This document shows positions 11,901-26,145 of a stretch of 64,000 nucleotides of DNA, one piece after another. A program made the position numbers and the translations under genes. The notes below the pieces were generated by a model, which saw nothing but the letters and a program-made list of their open reading frames with translations, was not told where the DNA came from and did no database searches. How positions within the stretch are numbered: position 1 is the stretch's first letter; each line of letters begins with the position of its first letter. The stretch is from Nautilus pompilius. Lineage: Eukaryota > Mollusca > Cephalopoda > Nautilida > Nautilidae. The DNA lies in NCBI GenBank assembly GCA_018389105.1, contig JACATO010000985.1, positions 1-64,000 of the forward strand. The letters run 5' to 3'.

Positions 11901-14900
11901 AAATGATGTGGAGGAATGCCTGTTTCCTGAAGCCACATCTCGCCACGCTTGGCCGAGTCTAGGGCACGGCGGCATTTTCATAGGAAAAGCTGTTTTGGGC
12001 GAGATTTCCAACGTGTGTGAAAAATAGTCGGATAAATTAGAGAAACTGGGTTAATGGCTTCAGCGAAGCGGGGAGACAAAAACAAAAACAAAGGAAACCT
12101 ACGCGGCAATAAGATAGAAACGATAATCGCCGTGTTTTTATATTAACGTGAAAGCTTTTTAAAACCCCTTTTGTGTTCAGATAACCGTACCCACACCCAC
12201 TACTCTCTCTCTCTCTCACAGCGGATCTGCGTGTGTGTGTGTGGGTAAGCACAATGTGGCGGCAGCAGCAGCAGCAGCCAGACAAGACTGCAGCCATTCA
12301 CAACTACGGCTAAACGGAAGCTGCGCGTAGGGATGGGGGGGGGCAGAAGGCGGCGGATCCGGTTGGGCCAGTGATGATGCCTGGCGTTGTGCCCTGCCAG
12401 ATTATGTTACCTCCAGCGTCCGGCTACCGCCAGCGGTCTGAGACCAGCTGCTTGCATAGCGCTACATTATATCACCCTCCCTAGCCTCAGATTTCCATTT
12501 CATCCACCATAGAAATTCTCCGACCATAGGTTATTATAACCCGTGTTGTCATCGAATCGACAGTAATTTAAAGAACGGCGAAGAAAGACAAAGCGTCGCT
12601 CGACCGAGACGGAAGACAATCAGTCGGAACAGTTCGGTTTTCTCGTGTGTTGATGGCGCTTTACTTTCCGTAGACTGGACCACCATGAAAATGAAAGTGG
12701 CACACTGTACACACTTTTCCTAGTGTCACAGATTACCGCAAGAGGGCGTGCTTGTCTTTTTTCTTTTCTTTTGTTCGCTATTAATCCACGCAATCTCAAC
12801 AAACGTTTTTCTTTTTTTTTTTTTTACACTGGTTTCCGGAAATCAAAACCGTTCTCTCTATCTCTCTCTGTACTAACGTCATCTCTCTCTCTCTGCGCTC
12901 TCTCCATCTCTCTCTGTACTAACGTCATCTCTCTCTCTCTCGCTCTCTCTCATCTCTCTCTCTGTACTAACGTCATCTCATCTCTCTCTCTCTTCTTCCA
13001 GAAGCAAATAGATCAGTTACGACGACTGATGGAGTCTCTAGGACCACTCAGCTTAATGGCGCTAATATGATGACGCTCTTTCGTAGACGGAGCCCACGGC
13101 TGTTCTGAGACGCTTTAAGCAGGGGTCCTTAGGTGAAACAAGAGAGGTTTTTAACTGAACAAAACTGACCAATAGAAAGCTGCATGACATAACACCCGTA
13201 CTTCCATTGGTTTTCTCGTTGTAGGGCTTTTTCCTCCCCGTACCTCCCCATACACATCCCCTCCCCTCCAGGGGGTGCAAAAGCAGACAAGTCTTTCCAG
13301 GAAATAAAAATGCAAGAAATTCTGGGTTTTTTTTTTTTTTTTTAGAAATTTCAAAGGTCTTTTCCCTAGATAACACAGAACCAAAAGTCGTATTGTTTTA
13401 AGAACCAATAGGATTATGATGGAAAGTGGTGCACAGTTTATATTACGAGGAATAAGCAGCTCTCCCGGTGGTACCGAATTCACTGGAAGCTGACAAACTG
13501 AGACATACAAATGTAGACAATTAAAATATCTTTAGAAGCAACAAGATCTCAACTATTTTTACTGATGACCTATTAACTCATTTTTTTTTGGACTAAGTAA
13601 TAAAACCGAAACTCTCAGAGTATCTCCACATCATTTACTACAGCTATCTTTGATATTTGTCAGACGAAGCGGGAGGCGCAGCAACTGTGAATACAGTAGA
13701 TACCAGTACTTATTTGATAGCTTGATATCTCCTGGTAAGTGTCAGCTTCATTCGAAGCGGTAATTATAACATTTTTTTTGGCCCGGGTCTGTATAAACTA
13801 CGGGATAAGGTTTTTCAGATAATACTTCCTCAAACACAAGGCCCGGTACTTTGTAGGTGTCGCTGGGGGTAAGCTAATTCTTTCTTCTTTTTTTGTATAA
13901 CTCGTGTTTATGATTTATCTAAATTTCGGCAATAAAAAATATTTAATTTTTCTTTTCTACCAAAACCAATAATCCCAGCAACATGAGGCAATATATATAT
14001 TAATAACTAGTATCGGCGTAGATGTTTTGAAAAGGCGTTGGACGTCTGATTGAACAGTATGCTCCAAAATCATGCCAGAAAGAAGTGGATCCCGCCATTT
14101 TTCTTTGGCTGCGAAGGTCGACATCGAGACGAAGTTCACCGAAGCGGATGTCCCTGCTGTGGGCAAAGTGACGGGGAAGTTCCTCAACGCTGACACCGCG
14201 ACATCGTAAGATCCGATTAAAAGACGTGTCTGGAAAGACCCTTGGGTATTGGAGACGTAAGCTGTTCTCCGATGAATCCGGATTTCCGATGTCCGCGTTT
14301 GAAGATCGCGTCTGGATTTGGAAGAAGACCTCCAACCTCGCTGTTTTTAGCTCCGCGATCAGTTATGGAAGCGGGAGTAAAGCGGTATGGGCCTCAACGT
14401 GAACGGGTTGGAAAGACAAGAATCGGTGCTTGTCGGAGGATGTCTCATTTCTGCCATGGTTCAATGCCATTCTAAAGATACATTTATGACTACTCAAACA
14501 AGGCAGCAATACTGAGACTCGACACTCATATATTACCAGTCTGGACGAGAAGAACACCGGCGGCATTCGAGATCTCGTTGTCTCAAAACCCTGACATAAA
14601 TCCGGTGGGGGGGATATGTAAAGACGAGAGCAATCGGTCTAAGTCCTGCCAGAATGATGGAATTAAAAGAAATCACTCACAGAAATATGGGGGAACTTGC
14701 GGCAGACCGAGAGACAAATTCTTGCTGATTTAACCCTGAACAGGCCAGGTTGCCCTCGTGCAGCTTAACCACTCCACTGCTTGTTTTATGCGACAGACTA
14801 ACGTATTGTAGAGAGCACCACATGTGAACCTATTATTCATATGCATAACCCTGCGGCTTATCTATTATTCGAAATCGCTTTCTCTTGAAAACAAATTTTG

Positions 14901-17900
14901 GTTAACCCTTTTACACTGTTGTTGTTATATTTATAGCCTTTTTTCTGCACGTTGTCCTTCTATTCTATTGTATATATATATTGCAAAATGTAGAAAAACA
15001 ACGTAAAGCGCTGGTTTCTTATCGGGTACGTGAAATACTCTTTGTATATTTTAGATAGATAACCTGCCTTTGGTTTGGTTGGCAAAAAAAAAGCAAATAG
15101 AATGTAAATAACAAAAGAAAGGCGGTTTGGTATAAGTTACGGAGATCTGTAGTTCCTACATAAATCGTAGTGCTAAAATTGCATATTTCCAGTGAGAGTA
15201 GCTTGGAATTTTAAAATAATAATCCGGAAGTCGGGATGGCGGAGAGAATAGTTCGATATTTTGCTTGCTGAATTTCTACATAGGTGGTACTACATCCCTC
15301 CGGAAACAACACGTGAGTGTGTGTGTGTGTGGGGACTTTATGGGTGACTTTTTGGCAGTGTTGTACAGCGACAGTAAAAAAAAAGAGAGACACCGACAGG
15401 TGCCCGACTACGCCGTCAGGGGACGCAAGCAAACGATCGAATCTCCCATTGCGGAAAATATACGCACATTTGTTCGGTTATGGGGGTCGTGGTCACGTGA
15501 TCTAACAAACCTACCATAGTCGCGCAGAATTATTCACCAACAACTGCATCCACACACACACACACACATTACCGGCTTAGATCCAGGGCAGGCAGCACCT
15601 TCCCACCTCGATGCTGTCCAGTCTCCTAGTTGCAAGTTTTAAATGACAATACACCTTAATTTTTAATCGAAAATTGCGTCAGAAAAGTATAGGTCATGGA
15701 CATTTTTTTTAAAAGTCAGTTGGCCTGTTAACCAATTAGGGTTAGGGTAGTCAGTCATACGAGTATATATAGATTTTTATTACAACATCCGAGAAGGTGA
15801 AATCGTTGTAGCTTATAGGGCTCGTCAGAGTAGACGCTATCAGTTTTCATTGTCTACCACTCTTGTCGCCTTCTCCACTTACTCCCACGCGTTACACATA
15901 CCTAACAGACATCGGCGGTGTAGGTAACTAAAAACAAAATAAAACGTTTTATATGTATCCGAACAAAGTTCTTATTAATCTCCACTGGAGGATGTTTCAG
16001 GCGTCTTTGAGCCATGCCCAGCGTTTACAACAATATTAACGCTTCAACCACTCACCAGATCGTGTTTTAGGAGCCCCTTTTCGGTAAACCTATCGACCTT
16101 CCTTCTAGACAGCTTATTCAAAACACGGGGGAAGGTTTACGCCATAACTGGATTTTTCTGGATGAACAGATATCAACAGTTTCGAATACCGAAACATCCG
16201 TTTTTTGGAACAGCATTTAATCCAGCTATTTATATGGAATCTGTCTGTTTAGATAACAAAGCATCTGTCTTTCATAAAAAAACCCCTAACATAATGCATC
16301 ACATCCAAATCAAATTTGTTCTAATAAACTTAGGTCTCTTATATTTTAGCTAATTTTGTACGTGTATTATTATTATTTATTTATTTTTACAGCTAATCGC
16401 TTTACGAGATTAATTCGTGGATAAAGTTCAGCTTTAAGAGAAAAAGAGATCGCGCTCTCTATAAACTAAACTTTGCACTGTTACTGTCTTCGGGTGTAGC
16501 AAGCAACAGGGTCGAGCAGTCGTCCATTTCATAACGTACCCAACGATGCTTAGGTGACGATGGCACTTTCAGCCGTCTCTCTTCGAGCCCGCATCGCCGA
16601 ACATCGTGACATCCACCGATCGAAATACGGTTTCAGTTTCCTAAACCAGGCTACATCGGTTAGCCGCGCGCCCACCGCACGAATTCCCTACGTTTCTACG
16701 TGTGGGAGGAAACCGCAGTAGCGGGACTTTAAATATTCACCCAAGTGGTATCGATGATTTCCTGCAGGCAAAAACAAACAAACCAAACACCATCGCGTGA
16801 TCTTACACCTGACAGCGACTCGGAAAAGTGTTTCCGCTATTACCCGGCCCGGTGTCGGCGGACCAACAATTCTCGTTGTCAACCAGGTGAGCACAAACTT
16901 CTGCTTTAGTAATGAAAGGCCGGCGTTGTACTTTAAGTGGCTTATGCTGAAAGTGAGTCAACGATCTGTCCTATTCGTCGGCTCGACCCTCCCAACTACA
17001 GCTGTTTACGTCACGAATAAAAGCTCTGTGCTCCCAGGTAATCGCAGATAAAGTTACAGGGAAAAGGAAGTTCAAAATTTACATAGAAAGATGATCGATT
17101 ACAGAAACATAGGTGCCATTGTCTACTTCTACCACCTGCTGCGGGCAGACCTTTCAAGCTGGGACAACACGATTTCTAAATCGCCATTTTCTAATTTAGA
17201 AGGATTTTCTTTAAAAAAATATTTAATTTAATCCCTTCTTGTTGTTTGTAATATGCACTTATAGTATTTTAAAAAATACACGTGGTAAACTGAAACCATT
17301 CTTTACCAATGAGTATTTCGAAAACCTTAATCATGGCTACGCGAAACTCGGCAGTAGATACTGCGTAGCCCCCTCTTTTTCACTGGCAGTGCTAGTCATG
17401 TACCCAGAATGTGGGCAGGCTCCAGCCTCAACTGCATATCGCAAAAGAGGTCTCGCCGAAAGCTATACATCTGTAAGATCATTCTCTCCACAACCCACTA
17501 ATCAGCCTGACAAATCGGAGTTCATCCGGATTTTTATGCTCGGACTTGCTGTATCGTCGGTGATCCGACCATACGAACTTTCCTCACGTAGCCATTCACT
17601 TCCGTTTACTGGAAAAGTCCACGTGGGTAGCAAAGTAAATTTCGACTAGATCTATTCGCCAAGGCCGATAACCCGTGTCACCTCTTAAAAAAAAAAAAAA
17701 GAGGTTTCTCAGTTCTCTGTTCAATGATCCAGCTAAAGAGCAGAGTTGCCATATAATAGCTTAAGGAACATCCATGTCTTGTTTTGGCGTACTTATCCGG
17801 CACGGCTTCTCCAGCGGGTCGCGTGGATCCCCCCCAAGAAGAATTCTAGTAGGGATATCTTCCCGTCGAAGTCGGAAGACCGGTGCTCTCTCGTCAGGCG

Positions 17901-20900
17901 ACGCTCTCTGGCGGACAACTGCAGCACTACGCTTTATCATCAGGGTTGTCTCCAATATGGAGAGAGGTTGTTACCTTTATTGCAGAGATTGGTGCATGAT
18001 CCAACGACGACTCGCAACCATGGCTACATACAAAACACAGCGTTTTCCCTTCCTTTCTCTCTCTCTCTCGAGAGAATAAAATCAAAAGTCTCGCACGATT
18101 ATCGTAGGATCGATTAAACAGTAAACTAAACGCCAGGGATGGATTGGAACTGCGTGAAATGTGATTTAACGCTTCCTCCTTAATAAAGCGATTTAAAAAA
18201 ACAAACAAACAACAACAACAAACAAACCAGAAGTAATAGATTGTTTTGGTTTTTTTTTTGTTTTTTTAATGCTAGCGGGATATACTGTCAATAGTTGTTA
18301 GACTGAGGTTCAGAATAAACCTTTGTAGGGCAAAACAGCTAACGTTTACAGGCAGACAGTGGCAAAATATATATACTTCACGAAGACAGTGCAAGCGCGA
18401 CATGAAGGCCGAACAACTAATCAGACCCCAAACAGGGTTGGTCGAATCTCAGACGGGCCAGCAAAGATGGCGCTATTTTGTTTGCGGTTTTGTTTTTTCC
18501 CTCATAGATAATTTCGATCTTTAGTGTCGACTTACCTTTCCCTCGTTCAAAATGCTACCGATGAGCGAGTGCAGACTGATGCTAATAGAGAAAAAGTAGT
18601 GAAACATTTTAAGTTCAAAACAGCGAGAGTAACGGCAGGACCATGCTCGTTTTAATTCGATTATTATTATTATTATTATCCATGAGCAGAACTTTCCTAC
18701 ATCGAGTTGCTCGTTGCAATAGCGGTTCAGCGAAGCATGTACAACGCTAAGCCTACCACGCGGATGAAATACCGGGCTAAAAAATTGGAGTAATCGCCAA
18801 AAAAAAAAAAAGTGGGGTACCCATAACAGCAGAAAAGATTGCGGTTATCGAAGATATTCTCGTTCTCGGTAAAATAAAACAGGTTTCAGGTATCCTTATC
18901 TCTACTGCGAGACGTTTTCAAACTTTAATCGGACGTCGTATCAGTGACAGGTGCGTCGGTGCACAGCTTCTCTGTCTCTTTAGATGGAGGCCAAAGCCAT
19001 CAGAGAACCTAATTAATTTGGTTGTCCGACACGGTTCTCATGTTTGTTGCACCCAGCCACTAATCTCAGAAACTCAATATATATATATATATATCGTGTG
19101 GCGTTGTCGAGCGATCTGATTATGGTTCTAGAGCGAAGTGTTGGAATTGGTGTCAAAAATAGAAGCGTTTCATCAGTAGTGATAAACCAGTAATGTCTTA
19201 CTTCAGAAATGTATAGTAGTTCTGATGGAGAATCCCGTTTGTCTGGTTACTCGTGCATCGAGAAGGCGAACGAGAAATCAGAGCCAGTGTTCGCGACGGC
19301 AAACACCGTCATTTCCTGTTGGCGCCAGAATGTTCGACACGAGCCGAGGCGGCTGACTGCAAGACATCGCGCGGCGGGGGGCAAAAAAAACTCCCTTTTG
19401 GCCAGAGTCTGACGGAACCATCCGAGTTCCCTGATCACTAACGAGATTCGTTCCGACCGAAAGAGAAGGAAGGAGGAAGTGGAGATAGAGTTTGTCGTCT
19501 TGCCTCTCGAGTTAAGTAACTCGATCGACAGCAACTGGTGCTGCATCTCTCCCTACTCGCGCGGAGCACGAAAATAATTAGTCGTTTGAATTTTTCCAGG
19601 GGGTTAGGGTTAAAAAGGATAGGTCCCGTGCAAAGTTGAGTGTTCGCCGATACAGGGCATGTCTGTCTGTCTGTCTAATCTCAGCAGCCTGTTCTTTGGC
19701 AGCTCTACGAACCCTTGACACAAAACAGTCTGTCCGTAACAAGTGGTTAGAGAATTCTCCACCCGTGTAACACACGTTTTAGTTGTTGTTGCTGTTGTTT
19801 CTTTCACTCGTTAAAAATTCTTTTAAAAAAATTAATTGTGTGTCGCTGTGAGGACGCATTCCTGGCTGGGAGACAATCGACGCGCGTGCTAAGTCCTGTA
19901 CTTCTTCATCTCGCGGTCTAGGAATCACTATCTATCTCTAAAGAATTATGTTTCAGAAATATAAGAAATCTGTGATGCTGCGTAGCTCAGCATAAGCCAT
20001 TATTATTATTATTATTATTATTACTATGATGACAAGTCGTATAAAAATAGAATGTCGGCTTTTATTCTGTATTGTCTCTGCCGCGTCTTTACAGAAGCTC
20101 ATGGCGATTTATGATACGGATGACGACATCCTCTTGTTCGTATTTTACGACGTGACGTTAAAACTGTCTTCGCTCCCCTTTCATCTGTCGACCGCGTCAC
20201 CGCGACCACCATCATCCAATAAATTCGCTGATGGAAACTTTTCTTCTATTCTGGGCTCTGATTTCCTATAAAACCAGATACCCCCCCCCCACCGAATCCA
20301 AGCATATTTGTTTCAGTTCCGTTGTACACGTGGTCCCAACACGGAAGGCGGACCAAGCACAGAGATTCGCATGACCCTCTTAAGGTCAGCTAAACCCTAC
20401 AATTGGTGCTCCCTCTAATTACCACTTTTAACTTTGGCCCGAACGAGAACGAAATGAGGAAGACCGATAAACGTCGCCATTCTATTATTACGGATATTCC
20501 ACGGCTAAAAAATTACGAATGAAAACCATTGTTCTATTCTTTATTCTAAAACTACTAAGGTGCCTTTCTGTCTAGCAACTGATGGGACGTTAGTAGACTG
20601 CTTACAGTGAGGGAGAGTTTATATACACGTAATAATTGGTTTATATCAGGATGTAAGGGCGAGAAAAGTAGTAAAACTAGAATGCAGTTTTGTCTTGTTC
20701 TATCTTGGATCACTTCACATCCCTGGGTCGCCAGAGTATTTAGTGTATGTTTTACAGATAAAACAACAACAACAACAGTCTAAAGTAGTGTCATTTAGCT
20801 TTTAACCTCAGCCGAGCTCACACGTTATATGTAACTGTCTTTGTCTCGGACAACCAGACCATTTTGTTAAAGAGTAAAATGCGTGAAAGTTCTACTCCAG

Positions 20901-21391
20901 TGGGTACAGTTGTACATTCTCAAAAAATGTGTTTGTGTGTGTGTGTGTGTGTTTATAGCTGGTAAGGAATGTGGTAATATAATTGGAATTTGTCAATCTA
21001 AAATACCGATAAGGTATTTTAATGTACCGGACACATCTTCGCCTGTCCACCTAAATAATTGACGGGAAATCTGACAAGCATATTTCTGAGAGAGATTTAC
21101 ACCGAATATCTGTAAAGTGAAATTTAAAATATTTATATGATAATATCTGGAATATATATATGAAAATTCTGGGTTAAGTTAGTGACGATGCTGTAATCCG
21201 AGAACTTTTGCTCTCCTTTATCAACAATATCTCATTTTTAATGCTGTGCACAAAAATGTAGAGGTGAATTCTTGAAATAGTTTATTGTTTGTTTATATTT
21301 TCGTTTACCTATGACGTTTGGTTGTTGGAAATTTTTTTAAAAATCTAAATCTGCTCCAAGCAGTCACACACCCGGCTTCCTCTAACATTTA

Positions 21392-21424
<33 letters not shown>

Positions 21425-24400
21425 CTTTGAGTACGAGCGGCCACACATTGTTAATTGCACTGACGCGGACGTAGTGGAAATACGGCACACTTTTACTACG
21501 TCATTTTCCGGTTGACAAAAACAGTTGCGTCCGAGCAAGGAAGCCATTCGTGTAACCCAAACAATGATATTGCCGATTTTATACATGAAATGCACTGTTT
21601 AGGCAAGAGTTTATAAAAACTGTGGTTTAGGGCGTGCGCTTGGTGAAATGATCTAAGAGTAACTTAATCATAAGAAAACGTCTACTTCCTTTTTTTTGCT
21701 TACATAAATACTGCACAATACATCTTTGTTTTATAACGCAAAATGTGTGATGGTGTGCGACCCTGCATCATGTGATATACATGTGTATGTGTGTGTGTGT
21801 GTGTGTGTTGTGTGTGTTGGTGTAATGGTATGTTTACGTGCGATGCTGTGTCTTCACTTGATTTGCCTAGCATAACCTCTTATCTAAATTCTTACAAACC
21901 AGCTACTTGCCTCCTACTCCCACCACGATACCATTCTACACCTCGAAGTCACCACTCAGCCTACGTAGCCGACCCTTGACCTCTGTACGTGTTCCGTTTC
22001 CTTTCAATCTTATCAATTAGACGAGTGGGTGGCACATTCCGCCATCTGGCTGAACGGGAATGCCCAGGGCACTTAACCGGTATCATGCTCCCTTGCTCCG
22101 CGCTTAACAGATGGTTCACGCTGTTGTCACCAGATCCACCAAGTCCAGAGATCTGCAGACAACGCCCGATTGCTTCTATTCAAACAGTAATAACGTTCCG
22201 TCTGAAAGTTTATTATTAATATCCGCCATTTTCAGGTCGTTGGATATGAGTACCGCACGGGGGCCGTTCTACCTACACTTCTAAACCTAGCACGTAATCC
22301 AAATAAACGTACCAACAACACATTGTAAACTGCGTCCGCTGGCATTTCAGTATAACTTGTGGCACCGTTCTGCTAACTGCATTGTTTTTCGATCACAGCC
22401 TTTGTCTGATAGGTAAGATCAAGTATTTAGAGACTGACAGTTCAACGTGGTTAAGTTAGATTTCTTTGAGTAAATAACTCGGACGCCACCTATTTCTATG
22501 GGCAGTAACTCGTTAGGATTTTAATTTTTTTTAAATATAAAAGTTTGTTTTTCCAAACCAGGAATAAAAATCCATTTCTTTTTTACCTCTAAACTTCGAA
22601 GCCAACCAGAGAAACATAACTGGATGACGTCATATCTGCATATATTTTTTTTTTACTTGCAAATAGCCTGCGCACAAAAAAATTTGAATAAAATATGCAA
22701 TAATACGTAGAGAAAAAAATGGAAAAAAAGAAAGATTCATGTCTACAAACGTGAATAAAATGTTAGTAAAGTGTCACGTGGTGTGCGACACGTGCCAGAA
22801 ATATTACCACGTGACAGTTCAGCCAAAAGGAAGCGAGCGGCGCTCGATTTTCCGTTTTCGAAATACGAAATTATAAAAACAGAAGAAACGTTATATGCTC
22901 CTCGACATTGGAATGCAGGGAATTTTATTAAAATCCCCCCCACCACCAAATTTGAAAAATTAGAAACCAAAGCATTTCGAAGTGTAATTTCCGGTTAAGC
23001 TTGCTCAAAAGAACATTTGTGCAATGCTGAGATGTTTGGCCATCAAGATTTTGGCGAGATGACAGTCAGTCGCCTCCGTCTCTGGAAGCGACGCCTGTTT
23101 TTACCTTTATTGTCTGTCTGTCTCTCTCTGTGTGTGCGCGTGTAAGGTGACTGTTTTTGCTCAGCCCGTCCACCGGATGTCTTCTAAAGTTTCTACGATC
23201 CTCAGTTCATACGCTTTGGTATATTTCATACAACGAAATAGACAACAATTTGAATTTTTTTTTTTTTTATCAATTTAAGCAATTTCTTACGAACTTTTTT
23301 TCTTTCACTGACTAATTTTAAATGTCAGTACTCAAAGTCAGAAGTGTCTGTCCTTACCGAAGAGGTTCCACAGTAATTTCTTAATATACCTATTGGCCAG
23401 ATTATCACGAATAAACGTATAATATTGTCAATCCCCAATCCCCACCACCAGCTACTGAAGGAAGCTAAGGTTACAGAATGTTCGTCAGTGAGTGTGCAGC
23501 TTGATAGCTGCACGGAGTACACTACGGTTATCTTAAACAGGAATTCGCTGAGGTTTATTTTTAAAACAAAAGAGTTTCTTGTTTCTGGTCGTTTTTAAGA
23601 AACAAAAGACTAACTATATCAATCTGAAAACGGGGAATTTTCACGTCATTAATAAAGTTTCTAACCTCTCGGGGGAAAGTAAAACGCTAGACGAAATAGA
23701 TGAAGCTAAGCCAGTAAACAATTAGGTTTGTTTTGTTTTTTTCAGAAGCCGGGGCTTGTCATAAATATCGCTCGCTCGGACACAAATAGCGAGCGACCCC
23801 TTTTTATGCTACAAACCGCCTATTTAGAGTTTAGTCTCTTTCAGATAAAAATTCACTAATAGGGTAAATCAAACTCTCTGCCATTTTGAAGTGACGGTAA
23901 TTTCTAATGTTATCACGAAACGTTAAATCTCTCAGTTAACTCTTATAATCTGCGATAAGCCAGACTAGGAAGTTTAATGTGTTTCGTAATCTCTCGGTAT
24001 AGCCATGATTCATCAAAATCCAAATTAGTTTTGTGAGGCGTTTTTGTACCCTCTCTAAACTGGAAACATTCTTAGCAAGGTAAGGACCCCGAAGTTTAAC
24101 TAAAGCTCTGAATAATGGAATAAGGATGCCTAATATCTTAATTCTAATAGTTGTGTTTAGCAATCCTGCTTCACTTTGTTTACCTTTCCTACTAATTGAT
24201 TGCACAGATGGTTTATCACATGTTTGTTTGCTCTGAACAGTTATTTGAAGATCTTGCTAATCTTTACCACTGTCCATGAGACATTTTTTTTCAATTAGCA
24301 TGGTCTATATGAATACATTTGGACTTTAGGTTCAAACATTTTTGCCACTTTATTTTAACAACTTAAATATTCCTAACGCTTATTAACGGTCTCGTCAGAG

Positions 24401-26076
24401 TTAATCCTACTGACTTCAGCGGATTCTTTAAAACTTATTAAACAGCTCAATTTCCAAGTTATTTGTATAAATCATAAATGAAACGTGTCTCAGAATACAA
24501 CCTTGAGGTACTCCACTTGCAAGATTTTTTAGTGAAAAGGTAGTACCATCTAAAACAATGCACCCTTCTATTTAGTAATTAACTCGATGGCTAAAACAAA
24601 CTTTCACTAATGCTAATAGTTCTAATTTTTTTTTATTTGAACGCTATTGATGAACTGTATCTAAAAAGTTTATTGAAGTCTAAATAGATGGCAACAACTG
24701 CTACTTTATCCAAATCTTTACATAAATTTGTAAGATATAAACCAGTGTTGACTCGCTCTAAGTTATAGAAATAATGAGTTCATCCATAAAATTGCATCGT
24801 CTGTACATGTTAAATAGCTGGATGATAACTACCAAAATTACTTTTGTAGTCTCTGAAAGGGTATGCATTACATTAGAAACCCTCCACTCCAGCGGAATTT
24901 CGCTAAATGAAACTCGCAACGTTTTGTATGTTTTCTTCACGGCTTGATTCATTCTGTATCGTACAATGTAGCCTACACCATTTTTGTATATATATAAGGT
25001 TTTGCACAGTCATTTTTACTACGGGTATCTTGCTGTTTTTACTTGTACGATTAATTATAGAGCAATTTTTGCACTGACACACAGCACGTGTTTCAGAACT
25101 GTTGATACTATTCTTAATGCTAGTAGCAACTACGTTTAGTTTAGGGTTAATTTAAATTGTATAAGGTTTACTTTAATCTAGATTACGAGCTCGCTGCTCC
25201 TAGAGATATCTAAGGAAAATCGAAAACATGTTTTGATTTACCATACCGATGTCGTGAAAACTCTTTGAACAAATTAAACTGAAGGGGGAATACAGTTGTC
25301 CCCCGGTATTCGCGGGGGTTACGTCCCTTGAGCACCCGCGAAGAGTGAAAAACAGCGAATATTGGACGAGGTCCATAAAAATGCCTATAAACGTCAAACT
25401 GTAACGTAAAATATAAGTAAATATATAATAATAATTTAATAAAAAATACAACACTCAGAGAAACACTCGAGATAGCTACACGCGGTCAACCGGGATGATG
25501 CGGGGCTGCTGGGCTGCATCTGCCCGAGACAGCGCCTCGTGGGCAGCAGCCAATCAGCAGCGAGGAGAAATGAATAACGCTCTCGGATTGGCTACTTTCC
25601 AACCTCCAGCCAATAGCGTTTATTTTATATTGATATTTTGCTGAATTTACGTTAGTATTTGTATTACAAAATTAGTAAATTATATTGTTATTAATAATTT
25701 AGCGTTAAAAAGCGTGAAAAAATATATATTGCCACGAAAAAAGCCATAAGAAAATCGCGGAAGATATTTGCGATTCCGCGAATATGCGGGGGTTTCCACG
25801 AACAATTATTAGTTAGGTTCTAAGGAAAATTCCGCGAATAACTGGGGCCGCGAATGCCGAACCGCGATTACGCGGGTGTCGACTGTATTTAACCAAGAGA
25901 ATAAATCCAACATTTGTTTTCTAACTCAACAAATTGCTTGTAACCTTTAAAATGAAGCAGTGTCCGATTTGGTTTTAATAATTAGGATTTTACCAATGCT
26001 TTAACGTTTTATTTAAAAATTCTGCATATTTGATTTTAGATTATAAATTTTTATAATTAATTTAATTAAATCCCTT

Positions 26077-26145
<69 letters not shown>

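Noticed and set aside
15736-15749. Telomere-like TTAGGG repeats
   Set aside because: Only two units; expected by chance in 64 kb.
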